From Roseiarcus sp963765375 (lineage in GTDB: Bacteria > Pseudomonadota > Alphaproteobacteria > Rhizobiales > Beijerinckiaceae), in NCBI GenBank assembly GCA_963765375.1, contig CAVXVZ010000005.1, positions 1,010,848-1,074,847 on the forward strand: a stretch of DNA of 64,000 nucleotides, read 5' to 3'. Position numbers and translations under genes: made by a program. This document shows, one piece after another, positions 16,351 to 24,924 of the stretch. Each line of letters opens with the position of its first letter. Position 1 is the first letter of the stretch. Below the pieces are notes generated by a model. That model was not told the origin of the DNA, did not search any database, and saw only the letters and a program-made list of their open reading frames with translations.

Positions 16351-16603
16351 AACGACACAACCAAAACTCTGTCCCTCAAATCCAGCGTCTCAGACAAAGG
16401 GTGCAGTTCATGCACGTGTCACCGTATTCCCACCGTATTCCCCCAATAGCGAGTGCGGCTAAGGATAATGGGGAAATATGCACGTGTCACCGTATTCTCG
16501 TGTCACCGTATTCCTAAGGATAATGGGGAAATATGCACGTGTCACCTATTCCCCGCGCGCCAGAAGCGGCCCCTTGGTGTTTGGCGCAAACCCCCGCCCC
16601 TGC

Positions 16604-16625
16604 CCCTCTCCCAGATGGGAGAGGG
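16604..16625. repeat. CCCTCTCCC-AGAT-GGGAGAGGG hairpin
   Basis: Perfect 9-bp inverted repeat with a 4-base loop, 46 bases before nadE. No T-run follows on either strand, so it is not a standard terminator. Short GC-rich palindromes of this type are scattered between genes of Hyphomicrobiales; it could also affect nadE mRNA leader folding. Confidence 0.5.
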
Positions 16626-16671
16626 ATTGAGGCGTTTGCGCGCTCCGTCTGCCCCGCGCTAAGTCTCGCCC

Positions 16672-18417
16672 ATGCCCTCCTCCCCTGCCGACCGCCTCGT
16701 CATTGCGCTCGCCCAGATCCCCGCGATCGTCGGCGACATCGCGGGCAATCGCGACCGGCTGCGAAGAGCGTGCAAGGAGGCGGCGGCGTTCGGGGCCGAC
16801 ATCGTGATGGCGCCGGAACTCTACCTTTCCGGCTATCCGCCCGAGGACCTGGTGCTGAAGCCTGCGTTCCAGGAGGCGTGCCGGGCAGCCTGCGACGAGC
16901 TCGCGCGCTTGACCGCCGACGGCGGGCCGGCGACGCTGGTCGGCCTGCCCTGGGTCGAGGACGGCAAGCTCCATAACGCCATGGCGCTCCTCGACGGCGG
17001 GCGGATCGAGGCGGTCAGGTTCAAGGTCGATCTGCCCAACTATGGCGTCTTCGACGAGAAGCGGGTGTTCGCGCCGGGGCCGTCGCCCGGTCCGATCGTG
17101 TTTCGCGGCGTGCGCGTCGGCGTCCCGATCTGCGAGGATATCTGGGGGCCTGATCCGGTCGAATGCATACTCGAGACGGGCGGCGAGATTCTTCTCGTCG
17201 CCAACGCCTCGCCGTATGAGCGCGACAAGCTCGCCATTCGCCAGAATGTCGCCGTATCGCGCGTGGTCGAGAGCGGTTTGCCGCTCATCTATCTCAACAT
17301 GGTTGGCGGCCAGGACGAGCTCGTGTTCGACGGCGCGAGTTTCGCGCTCAACGCCGACCGCAGCCTCGGCGCCCAATTGCCCGCCTTCCGCCCGATGGTC
17401 GCGAAAACGGTGTGGGAGCGCGGCGACAAGGGCTGGCGGTGCGTCGAGGGTCCGCGCGCGGTGGTCGAGGAGGGCGACGAAGCCGACTATGCGGCCTGCG
17501 TGATGGGCTTGCGCGACTACGTCGACAACAACCGATTCTCCGGAGTCGTGCTGGGCTTGTCGGGCGGCGTCGATTCGGCTCTGTGCGCGGCGATCGCCGT
17601 CGACGCCTTGGGCGCTGCGCGGGTGCTCGCGGTCATGCTGCCCTACCGTTTCACCTCGAACGAATCGCTCGCCGACGCCGCGGGCTGCGCGAAGGCGCTC
17701 GGAATCCGCTACGACATTGTGCCGATCGCCGAGCCGGTCGAGGGCGTCGAACGCGCGCTTCAGCGCATGTTCGCCGGCAGGAAGCGCGACATCACCGAAG
17801 AGAACATCCAGAGCCGGGCGCGCGGGCTGATCCTGATGGCGATCTCGAACAAGACCGGCGCGATGGTGGTGACGACCGGCAACAAGTCGGAGATTTCGGT
17901 CGGCTACGCGACGCTGTACGGCGACATGAACGGCGGCTTCAATCCGATCAAGGACCTCTACAAGATGGAGGTCTTTCGCCTCTCGGGCTTGCGCAACCGC
18001 TGGAAGCCGGAAGGCGCGCTCGGGCCGGACGGCGAGGTGATCCCGCAGAACATCCTCGTCAAGCCGCCGAGCGCCGAACTGCGCGAGAACCAGAAGGACG
18101 AGGATTCGCTGCCGCCCTATCCGGTGCTCGACGGCATTCTGCACGGGCTCGTGGAGAAGGAGATGCGGATCGCCGACATCGTCGCCCAAGGCTACGATCC
18201 GGAGACGGTGCGCAAGGTCGAGCGGCTGCTTTATCTCGCCGAATACAAGCGCCGCCAGTCGGCGCCGGGGGTGAAGGTCGGACCGAAGAACTTCGGCCGC
18301 GACCGGCGCTATCCGATCGTCAACCGCTTCCGCGACGGAGGCCTCGAGGCGCAGAAGCCCGACCCGTCGATCGCGCCGCCGAAGTCGATCGGGACGAGCG
18401 AGCGGTTCGAGGAGTAG
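16672..18417 (+). CDS. nadE: Glutamine-dependent NAD+ synthetase
   Basis: 581 residues, two domains. N-terminal nitrilase-type glutaminase with the Glu-Lys-Cys triad (Glu in MAPELYLSGYP, Lys in FKVDLPNYGVFDE, Cys in GVPICEDIW); C-terminal ATP-pyrophosphatase domain with the P-loop VLGLSGGVDSAL (residues ~298-309), MPYRFTSNESL, and TGNKSEISVGYATLYGDMNGGF. Amidates nicotinic-acid adenine dinucleotide to NAD using ammonia channelled from glutamine. Length fits the bacterial short two-domain type. It stands alone on its strand; the hairpin at 16604-16625 lies in its leader. Confidence 0.96.
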   Translation: MPSSPADRLVIALAQIPAIVGDIAGNRDRLRRACKEAAAFGADIVMAPELYLSGYPPEDLVLKPAFQEACRAACDELARLTADGGPATLVGLPWVEDGKLHNAMALLDGGRIEAVRFKVDLPNYGVFDEKRVFAPGPSPGPIVFRGVRVGVPICEDIWGPDPVECILETGGEILLVANASPYERDKLAIRQNVAVSRVVESGLPLIYLNMVGGQDELVFDGASFALNADRSLGAQLPAFRPMVAKTVWERGDKGWRCVEGPRAVVEEGDEADYAACVMGLRDYVDNNRFSGVVLGLSGGVDSALCAAIAVDALGAARVLAVMLPYRFTSNESLADAAGCAKALGIRYDIVPIAEPVEGVERALQRMFAGRKRDITEENIQSRARGLILMAISNKTGAMVVTTGNKSEISVGYATLYGDMNGGFNPIKDLYKMEVFRLSGLRNRWKPEGALGPDGEVIPQNILVKPPSAELRENQKDEDSLPPYPVLDGILHGLVEKEMRIADIVAQGYDPETVRKVERLLYLAEYKRRQSAPGVKVGPKNFGRDRRYPIVNRFRDGGLEAQKPDPSIAPPKSIGTSERFEE

Positions 18418-18545
18418 AGCGGCCAATAGCATCGGACCGCTGGCTCCTGTCGCCTTTGGGCGCGGTTGCCTGTTGACAAGCGAAACTCGCGAACGTGACA
18501 ACGCCTGTCGGGGATTTCCTCTCGAAGTCCCGGAGCGTGGGCTGC

Positions 18546-19856
18546 ATGTCCAAAAACGATGAGCCTCAATTCTGGCGGAACGCGCGCAATCATCTGATCC
18601 GCTACGGCGGCAGCTTCGAGTCGCTGATCATCGAACGCGCAGCCGGCAGCTTTGTTTATGACGCCGACGATCGCGCGATCCTCGACTTCACCTCCGGCCA
18701 GATGAGCGCCATCCTCGGCCATTCGCATCCCGAGATCGTCGAGGTCGTGACCAACTCGATCAATCGGCTTGATCATCTCTTCAGCGGGATGATTTCGCGA
18801 CCCGTCGTCGACCTCGCGACCGCGCTTGCCGAAAAGACGCCTGAAGGTCTCGACCGCGCGTTGCTGCTCTCGACCGGCGCCGAATCGAATGAAGCTGCGA
18901 TCCGCATGGCGAAGCTTGTCACCGGCAAATATGAAGTCGTCGGTTTCGCCCAGTCGTGGCATGGCATGACCGGGGCCGCCGCCTCGGCGACTTACAGCGC
19001 CGGCCGCCGCGGCGTCGGTCCGGCGGCCGTGGGATCCTACGCGATACCGGCGCCGTTCCCATTCCGTCCGCGGTTCGAGAGAAAGGGCGAGTACGACTGG
19101 AAGGGCGAGCTCGACTACGCCTTCGATCTGATCGACCGCCAGTCGAGCGGCAGCCTCGCCGCCTTCATAGCCGAGCCGATCTTGAGCTCCGGCGGCGTCA
19201 TCGACCTGCCGCTCGGCTACCTCGCCGCCCTGAAGCAAAAGTGCGAGGAGCGCGGCATGCTTCTGATCCTCGACGAGGCGCAGACGGGCGTCGGCCGCAC
19301 CGGCACGCTGTTCGCCTTCGAGCGCGACGGCGTCACCCCCGACATTCTGACGCTGTCGAAAACGCTCGGCGCCGGCTTGCCTTTGTCGGCGGTCATCACT
19401 TCGGCGGCGATTGAAGAAAAGGCGCACGCGCTCGGCTATCTATTCTATACGACGCATGTGTCCGACCCCCTGCCCGCCGCCGTCGGCCTGAAGGTGCTCG
19501 AGGTCGTCGAGCGCGATCATCTCGTCGAACGCGCGCGTATCGCCGGCAAACGCCTTTACGATGGCCTTTGCGCGTTGCAGCAGCGCTATCAGTGCATCGG
19601 CGATGTGCGCGGCCGCGGGCTTTTGCTCGGCATGGAGATCGTGAAAGACCGTCAGAGCCGCGCCGCCGATGGCGAATTCGGCGTCCGCATCACCCGCGAG
19701 TGCATGAAGCTCGGCCTCAGCATGAACGTGGTGCAGTTGCCGGGCATGGGCGGCGTCTTCCGCATCGCGCCGCCATTGACGGTCAGCGACGGCGAAATCG
19801 ACCTCGGCCTGTCGATCCTTGGCGATGCGATCGAGAACTCCTACAGGGCCGCGTGA
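18546..19856 (+). CDS. dgdA: 2,2-dialkylglycine decarboxylase (PLP-dependent)
   Basis: 436-residue class III aminotransferase-fold enzyme closely resembling the Burkholderia cepacia enzyme as I remember it, including FTSGQMSAILGHSHPE, LLSTGAESNEAAIRMAK, FAQSWHGMTGAAASATYSAG, LILDEAQTGVGRTG and LTLSKTLGAGLPLSAVI with the PLP lysine. The family couples oxidative decarboxylation of dialkylglycines such as 2-aminoisobutyrate or isovaline to transamination of pyruvate. Start at ATG 18546, with GGAG upstream. It heads a plus-strand run with an enolase-superfamily enzyme and a RhaM-like mutarotase, an odd context for an amino-acid decarboxylase; an unusual amino-sugar or dialkyl amino-acid substrate is possible. 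Confidence 0.85.
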   Translation: MSKNDEPQFWRNARNHLIRYGGSFESLIIERAAGSFVYDADDRAILDFTSGQMSAILGHSHPEIVEVVTNSINRLDHLFSGMISRPVVDLATALAEKTPEGLDRALLLSTGAESNEAAIRMAKLVTGKYEVVGFAQSWHGMTGAAASATYSAGRRGVGPAAVGSYAIPAPFPFRPRFERKGEYDWKGELDYAFDLIDRQSSGSLAAFIAEPILSSGGVIDLPLGYLAALKQKCEERGMLLILDEAQTGVGRTGTLFAFERDGVTPDILTLSKTLGAGLPLSAVITSAAIEEKAHALGYLFYTTHVSDPLPAAVGLKVLEVVERDHLVERARIAGKRLYDGLCALQQRYQCIGDVRGRGLLLGMEIVKDRQSRAADGEFGVRITRECMKLGLSMNVVQLPGMGGVFRIAPPLTVSDGEIDLGLSILGDAIENSYRAA

Positions 19857-19946
19857 TTTCCACGGTCCTACGACAAGTCATTTGCTCGTGTTGGCCGGAG
19901 ACGTCGACCCGTGCGGCGAGCGATCAAACGCGAGGGGAAAGCAGAC

Positions 19947-21071
19947 ATGGCGCGGATCGAGCGGATCGAGCTGCGGTTTATCGACATCCCGCCAAAGGTC
20001 AAACGCACCGACGCGATCCAAAGTTTCTCGTCGCAGGAAACTCCGATCGTAACGGTGATCGACAGCGACGGCGCCTCGGGGACTGGCTACAGCTATACCA
20101 TCGGCACGGGCGGCTCGTCGGTCATGCGCCTCTTGTCCGATCACCTGGCGCCGAGGCTGATCGGCAAGGACGCCGAGCGGGTCGAGGCCATCTGGCGCGA
20201 ACTTGAGTTTGCGACCCATGCGACCACCATCGGCGCGATCTCGTCGCTCGCGCTGGCGGCGATCGACATCGCGCTCTGGGATCTCCGCGCCAAGCGTCAG
20301 AAATTGCCGCTCTGGATCGTCGCTGGCGGCGCCGCAGACCGCCGGCCGCTCTATACGACCGAGGGCGGTTGGCTGCATATCGACGAAGGAGCGCTGATCG
20401 AGGATGCGCTCGCCGCCCGCGAACAGGGATTCACCGGCTCGAAGATCAAGATCGGCCGGCCGCACGTCTCCGAGGACTATCGGCGCCTCGCCGCCGTGCG
20501 CTCGGCCCTTGGACCCGGTTACGAAATCATGACCGACGCCAACCAGGGTTTCGCGCTCGACGAGGCGATCCGGCGCGCTGGCCGCTTCGCCGACCTCGAT
20601 CTCGCCTGGATCGAGGAGCCATTGCCGGCAGACGACCTCGAGGGTCATCGCCGGCTGACGCGGGCGACCACAACGCCGATCGCCGTCGGCGAATCGATGT
20701 ATTCGATCCGGCATTTCCGCGAATACATGGCCAAGGGCGCCTGCTCGATCGTACAGGTCGACGCAGCGCGTATCGGCGGCGTCACGCCGTGGCTCAAGGT
20801 CGCGCATATGGCCGAGGCGTTCGACATGCCCATGTGCCCGCACTTCCTGATGGAGCTGCACGTCAGCCTCGCCTGCGCGGTTCCGAACGGAAAATACGTC
20901 GAGTACATCCCTCAGCTCGACGACCTGACGACCTCGGCGTTGCGGATCGAGAACGGCATGGCGGTCGCGCCTATGACGCCGGGCGTCGGCGTCGAATGGG
21001 ACCTTGACGCCGTGAAGGCCAAGAGCCTTCCGGAGTTCAGCCTCGCATTCGGAAGGGGAGCACCGTCGTGA
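19947..21071 (+). CDS. Enolase-superfamily (mandelate-racemase-like) enzyme, likely acid-sugar dehydratase
   Basis: 374 residues. N-terminal capping domain then a TIM barrel carrying the mandelate-racemase subgroup set: KxK base in SKIKIG (barrel strand 2), metal ligands in TDANQG, IEEPL and VGESM, then the Asp of VQVDAARIGG and the His of MCPHFLMELH forming the His-Asp dyad. Such enzymes abstract the alpha proton of a carboxylate; most in sugar clusters dehydrate aldonic acids. GAGGGGAAA precedes ATG 19947. GTGA overlap with the mutarotase gene suggests co-translation. Exact acid sugar not predictable. Confidence 0.85.
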   Translation: MARIERIELRFIDIPPKVKRTDAIQSFSSQETPIVTVIDSDGASGTGYSYTIGTGGSSVMRLLSDHLAPRLIGKDAERVEAIWRELEFATHATTIGAISSLALAAIDIALWDLRAKRQKLPLWIVAGGAADRRPLYTTEGGWLHIDEGALIEDALAAREQGFTGSKIKIGRPHVSEDYRRLAAVRSALGPGYEIMTDANQGFALDEAIRRAGRFADLDLAWIEEPLPADDLEGHRRLTRATTTPIAVGESMYSIRHFREYMAKGACSIVQVDAARIGGVTPWLKVAHMAEAFDMPMCPHFLMELHVSLACAVPNGKYVEYIPQLDDLTTSALRIENGMAVAPMTPGVGVEWDLDAVKAKSLPEFSLAFGRGAPS

Positions 21072-21397
21072 AGCGCATGGGCATGGTGATCGGCATCAAA
21101 CCGGACCAGATCGCCGAATACAAGCGAACGCACGCCGCCGTCTGGCCCGAAGTTCTGGCCAGGATCTCTGCCTGCAACATCCGCAACTATACGATCTTCC
21201 TGCGCGAGCCGGAAAATCTGTTGTTTGCCTACTGGGAATATCACGGAGAAGACTGGGCCGCCGAGGCAAGGACGATGGCGGCCGACGCGCGCACCCAAGA
21301 CTGGTGGGCGATCCACGAACCGATGCAGGCGCCGCTCGCGACTCGCAAGCCGGGCGAGTGGTGGGCGATGGCGGAAGAGGTGTTTCACCACGACTGA
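21068..21397 (+). CDS. RhaM-like sugar mutarotase
   Basis: 109 residues, the size and fold of L-rhamnose mutarotase: KRMGMVIGIKPDQIAEYKRTHAAVWPEVLARISACNIRNYTIFL, then LLFAYWEYHGEDW and WWAIHEPMQAPL. These residues surround the pocket where the anomeric proton is moved; the family interconverts alpha- and beta-anomers of 6-deoxyhexoses (rhamnose, fucose) and relatives. Starts with GTG overlapping the upstream stop. Its presence says the cluster handles a free reducing sugar, probably one imported by the ABC system encoded convergently. Converges on the regulator gene, 47 bases apart. Confidence 0.85.
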   Translation: MKRMGMVIGIKPDQIAEYKRTHAAVWPEVLARISACNIRNYTIFLREPENLLFAYWEYHGEDWAAEARTMAADARTQDWWAIHEPMQAPLATRKPGEWWAMAEEVFHHD

Positions 21398-21444
21398 GAC
21401 GAGCGCGCGACCGGCCGTCCGGGTCTGTCGGCGCGAGGCGCCAT

Positions 21445-22452
21445 TCAGTTTCTCGCCTTTCCGACCTGGATGAGGAACGGCGGCCGCAACGATTCGGGCA
21501 ATGAGCCGATGCGCTTCAATCGCTCGATATTGGGCTCGAGCGATCGGCGTATGTGAGCCTTGAGCGTCGCCATCGCCGCCCGCTTGTCGCGCGCGAGCAG
21601 AAAATCGTAGATCGTGAGATGCTCGGCGAGCATCGTCTCGATCTCCTCATCCTCCTGGATCAGGGCGAAGGTCGAGTGGGTCGCGAACAGCGGCAGCGCG
21701 TTGCGGCGGATGGCGTCGCGAAGCTGCTGATTCGCGCACGAGAGCACCACCTCTCCGTGCAAGTCGACCTCGAGCCGCTCGAGTCGGGCGGGCGTGTTGT
21801 GATGGTGCTGCGCCTTCTCCACCCGGGCGCGCTTCGCGCGGAGCTCGGCCGGCGACAGGCTCTCCATGGCCTGCCCCAGCGCGGCCGGCTCGAGAAGCCA
21901 GCGCATTTCGAAATGTTCGCGCAGCCGATCGACGGTGAGCGGGCCGGCGTACCAGCGCTGATTGGCGCCTTTTTCGATGAGCCCGGTGCGCTCGAGTCGA
22001 GTGAGCACCTCGTGGGCGACGGTCCGGCTGACGTCGAAATGCTCGGCGAGCGCGCTCTCGTTGACAAGGAGCCGGCCGTACGACAGCAATGCGGCGACGG
22101 CATGCTCGACCAGGGGGTAGATGCGCGCCTGATTGAGCGTCTTGAGGCTGCCCGACACCGTCTCGGGCAAACGCAGGCCGGAGTCCACGAGCTCCCGGCG
22201 CACGATCGTTCGCGGATCTGCGTCGACGGCCAAGAAGCCCCTTCCCCCGAATCTCTTGATCAGTCCTTCGTCGCTCAGCCTCTGCAGCGCGGCGGCCGCT
22301 GGAATGCGGCTCGATTTGAAGGCGCGGGCGACCCCCGCCTCGCCCAGGACCAGCCCGGCGGGAAAGCTGCAGTCGAGCAGATGTTGGCGCAACACGGCGT
22401 AGATGATCTCGTAAAGCGGCCGAGAGCCGATCTGTTGAAGCGCGGCGCGCAT
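21445..22452 (-). CDS. GntR/FCD transcriptional regulator with two winged-helix domains
   Basis: 335 residues, longer than the usual ~230 for FadR/FCD regulators because two GntR-type winged helices occur in tandem. The first spans ~10-76 (IIYAVLRQHLL to KRFGGRGFLAV), the second ~105-172, with ESALAEHFDVSRTVAHEVLTRLERTGLI. An FCD ligand domain follows (LREHFEMRWLLEPAAL to LKAHIRRSLEP). The first domain's recognition helix (SSRIPAAAALQRL) departs from the SRTPVREAL consensus. ATG overlaps the ABC ATPase stop (TGATG), so it is the last gene of the transporter operon and probably its ligand-responsive repressor. Confidence 0.85.
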   Translation of the reverse strand: MRAALQQIGSRPLYEIIYAVLRQHLLDCSFPAGLVLGEAGVARAFKSSRIPAAAALQRLSDEGLIKRFGGRGFLAVDADPRTIVRRELVDSGLRLPETVSGSLKTLNQARIYPLVEHAVAALLSYGRLLVNESALAEHFDVSRTVAHEVLTRLERTGLIEKGANQRWYAGPLTVDRLREHFEMRWLLEPAALGQAMESLSPAELRAKRARVEKAQHHHNTPARLERLEVDLHGEVVLSCANQQLRDAIRRNALPLFATHSTFALIQEDEEIETMLAEHLTIYDFLLARDKRAAMATLKAHIRRSLEPNIERLKRIGSLPESLRPPFLIQVGKARN

Positions 22453-23969
22453 CACGCGCCAGCGTTGGCGGGCTCGACCGCGTGGATGAAGTTCATGACT
22501 GCGGCGCTGGTCGGCTCGTAGCGATGGTTATTCGCGACCTCGCCGACGATCCTGAACTCGTGCAGCACGAGAATTCGATCGGCCAGGGTGACCATCTCGG
22601 CCATGTCCGAAGTGATCAGCAGCACCGACACGCCGTCGCGCGCGATGCCGGCGATCAGCTCGTGAATCTCGACTTTGGTCTTGACGTCGATTCCAACCGT
22701 GGGTTCATCGACGATCAGGATGTCAGTCTGCGCGGCCAGCCATTTCGCGATCGAGACTTTCTGCTGATTCCCCCCCGAAAGGGTTGAGACCATCGCGTCG
22801 ATCGACGGCGTGCGGATCGCCAGCCGTCCAACGAACGGGGTCGCCGCCTTCGCCTCGGCGCCGGGCGTGATGAGCCCGAGAAATCCGGCGATGCGCCGCC
22901 AGATCGTGATCGCGATATTGTCTCTGACCGGATAGGCAAGCAGCAGGCCTTCGCCCTTGCGGTCCTCGCTCACATAGCCGATACGATACCTTTCAAGCGC
23001 CTCGTGCATCGAACGGATGCGCACTGGCTGTCCGCCGACGCGGATCTCTCCGGCGGTAATGCGGCCGAAGCCAAGAATGCTGCGCGCGAGCTCGGTGCGC
23101 CCGGCGCCCACCAGGCCATAGAGCCCGAGGATTTCGCCCTTGTGAAGGCTCAAGTCGACGCCCCGGTGTCCGAACGAAGTCGAGACCGCCTCGAGCTCGA
23201 GAACAGTCCGATTCGCGTCAGGGTTGCGGATTCCGATGTCGGCGACGCGCTCGTCGCGGCCGATCATCAACGACACCAGTCGTCCCCGCGTGACGCTGGC
23301 TATGGGCTCGTCGGCGGCGGCGATCTTGCCGTCGCGCAACACCGTCACGCGATCGCAGAGCGAGAGCACTTCCTCCAGCTTGTGACTGACGAAGACGATG
23401 GCGACGCCCTGCGCCCTGAGCCGACGCAGGACGCCGAAGAGCGCAGCCGCTTCGTGGCCGCTGATCGACGCGGTCGGCTCGTCCAGCAGCAGGAGCTTGG
23501 CCTTGAGCGAGAGCGCCTTGGCGATCTCGACGAGTTGCATCTGCGCGACCGAGAGCGTCGCTACCTCGGCCCGCGTATCGATAGCCCGGTCGAGCAGGTC
23601 GAGGAACCCGCGCGCCTGCCGGTGCACTTCCGCATAGTCGACCATGCCGTTTGTGGTCGGCAAGTGTTCGAGCAGGATATTCTCGCCGACCGAAAAACGC
23701 GGGATGAGATTGCGTTCCTGATGCACGGCGCCGATCGCGGCGGCCAGCGCATCACGCGGGGAAGCGAACTCCGCCGGCCGACCGTCAAGCATGAGACGCC
23801 CGGAATTGGGCTTATAGACCCCGGTCACGATTTTGATGAGCGTTGACTTTCCCGCGCCGTTTTCGCCCATAAGCGCATGGATCTCGCCCGCCCCTACGCG
23901 GAACGTCACATCGTCGAGCGCCCGGACGCTCGGGAAGTCCTTGGTCACGTGATCGATGGAGAGATCCAT
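22452..23969 (-). CDS. Sugar ABC importer ATPase (RbsA/MglA type, two ATPase domains)
   Basis: 505 residues with two ATP-binding cassettes. Domain 1: Walker A GENGAGKST, Walker B LLLLDEPTASI; its signature motif is the degenerate LSVAQMQ. Domain 2: degenerate Walker A GLVGAGRTE, signature LSGGNQQK and Walker B ILIVDEPTVGID. This asymmetry is normal for carbohydrate-uptake transporter family 2. Powers uptake of the sugar delivered by the binding protein at 26.1-27.1 kb. Eight bases downstream of a permease gene and overlapping the regulator gene. Confidence 0.95.
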   Translation of the reverse strand: MDLSIDHVTKDFPSVRALDDVTFRVGAGEIHALMGENGAGKSTLIKIVTGVYKPNSGRLMLDGRPAEFASPRDALAAAIGAVHQERNLIPRFSVGENILLEHLPTTNGMVDYAEVHRQARGFLDLLDRAIDTRAEVATLSVAQMQLVEIAKALSLKAKLLLLDEPTASISGHEAAALFGVLRRLRAQGVAIVFVSHKLEEVLSLCDRVTVLRDGKIAAADEPIASVTRGRLVSLMIGRDERVADIGIRNPDANRTVLELEAVSTSFGHRGVDLSLHKGEILGLYGLVGAGRTELARSILGFGRITAGEIRVGGQPVRIRSMHEALERYRIGYVSEDRKGEGLLLAYPVRDNIAITIWRRIAGFLGLITPGAEAKAATPFVGRLAIRTPSIDAMVSTLSGGNQQKVSIAKWLAAQTDILIVDEPTVGIDVKTKVEIHELIAGIARDGVSVLLITSDMAEMVTLADRILVLHEFRIVGEVANNHRYEPTSAAVMNFIHAVEPANAGA

Positions 23970-23976
23970 GTGGCCG

Positions 23977-24921
23977 CTAGCCCAATCGTATCGGGCGCGC
24001 GCGCCAGCGGTTGAGGGAGATCGTGGCGACGATCAGGGCGCCAAGCAGGAATTGCACCCAATAGGGATCGACCTTGGCGAGCACCAACCCATTCTGGATG
24101 AGCGCGATGACCAGCACGGCGAGGATGGCTCCGATGATCGAGACGTAGCCTCCAGCCAGCGCCGTGCCGCCGATGATCGGCGCGGCGAAGGAGAGCAGCA
24201 ACCAGTCGCTGCCGATCAGCGGCTGCGCCGAGCCGAGCTGCGCGACAGCAAGCACCGCTCCAATCGCGGCCAGAAACCCAGAAAGGCAATGCGCGAGGAC
24301 GACCGCGTTGGCGGGTGAAATTCCCGACAGCGCCGCCGCCTGGCTATTGCCGCCGACAGCCAGAAGCCGCCGGCCTATGGGCAGGCGGAACAGAAGCAGG
24401 GCAAGCAGCGGGGAGACGACGAGTGGGGCGATGAGCAGGAACGGAAGCGCTCCAATCCGGCCATTGCCAAAGTCCTGCAGAGCGGTCGGCATCTTGTAGA
24501 ACGGCACGGATTTGGTGAGGCCAAGGTTGACGCCGGTGAAGGCGGAGGCCGTCGCCAGCGTGACAATAAAGCCGTTGATGCCGGTGCGCGCGGCCAGCAG
24601 ACCGTTGACGAGTCCGCCCACAACGCCGATCCCGATCGCGATCGGAACAGCGAGCCACAGCGGTACGCCCAGGACTTCCATCATGCCGCCGAACAGGACG
24701 GCGACCATGCCGCCGAGCGCGCCGACAGAGAGGTTCATTTGCCCGACGGCCAGCGTCACCATCTGCGCGAAGGCGACGATGATGCTGACGCAGACGCTGC
24801 GCAGCAGCACGTAGAAATTGAATTCCGACAGGAAATTCGGCGAGACGACGGCGAGGACGATCGCGCCTGCCACGATCGCCGCCAGTAGACCCGCCCACTC
24901 GGCATCGATGATGCGGCGCAC
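23977..24921 (-). CDS. Sugar ABC importer permease (RbsC type) 1
   Basis: 314 residues, about eight to ten hydrophobic segments, family signature GQMNLSVGALGGMVAVLFGG and NGLLAARTGINGFIVTLATASAF followed by LAGGYVSIIGAILAVLVIALIQNGL. Forms the channel with the second permease. GTG start at 24921, three bases after the stop of the upstream permease gene. A terminal NRWRARPIRLG is typical of the cytoplasmic end. Confidence 0.93.
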   Translation of the reverse strand: MRRIIDAEWAGLLAAIVAGAIVLAVVSPNFLSEFNFYVLLRSVCVSIIVAFAQMVTLAVGQMNLSVGALGGMVAVLFGGMMEVLGVPLWLAVPIAIGIGVVGGLVNGLLAARTGINGFIVTLATASAFTGVNLGLTKSVPFYKMPTALQDFGNGRIGALPFLLIAPLVVSPLLALLLFRLPIGRRLLAVGGNSQAAALSGISPANAVVLAHCLSGFLAAIGAVLAVAQLGSAQPLIGSDWLLLSFAAPIIGGTALAGGYVSIIGAILAVLVIALIQNGLVLAKVDPYWVQFLLGALIVATISLNRWRARPIRLG

Positions 24922-24924
24922 CGC

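Larger units (their letters stand above)
15034..16410 (+). mobile_element. IS3-family insertion sequence, 1377 bp
   Basis: Terminal inverted repeats: left TGAACTGCCCCCCGAAAGTG, right (reverse complement) TGAACTGCACCCTTTGTCTG; both continue into TGAGAC. Ends are TG...CA as usual for IS3. A 4-bp target duplication TGCA flanks it (15030-15033 and 16411-16414). It carries orfA and orfB in the standard 0/-1 arrangement, both intact, so it is probably active or recently active. The insertion site lies inside a repeat unit of the 14.9-16.6 kb array. Confidence 0.93.
14890..16554. repeat. Short-repeat array GGAAATATGCACGTGTCACC, interrupted by an IS3 element
   Basis: Units built around GGGGAAATATGCACGTGTCACCG (starts at 14982, 15021, 16470, 16525), linked by CTAAGGATARTG and GTATTCC, with longer superunits preceded by AGCGAGTGCGGCTAAGG. 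Shorter GTGTCACCGTAT fragments lie at 14900-14940, one inverted. The third unit is split by the IS at 15033/16411, and joining the flanks restores it exactly. The spacing is irregular (39-55 bases) and there are no unique spacers, so this is not CRISPR. Function unknown; related single copies are at 5.2-5.3 kb. Confidence 0.7.

Noticed and set aside
14890..16554. Possible CRISPR array
   Set aside because: Repeats are unevenly spaced, overlap in part, occur in both orientations, have no unique spacers and there are no cas genes nearby.
16546..18501. 651-codon minus frame opposite nadE
   Set aside because: Antisense shadow of a motif-rich enzyme gene; no ribosome site, biased composition.
18418..18545. 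Riboswitch or strong promoter ahead of dgdA
   Set aside because: A TTGACA-like hexamer is present but no matching -10 box or structured leader could be recognised.
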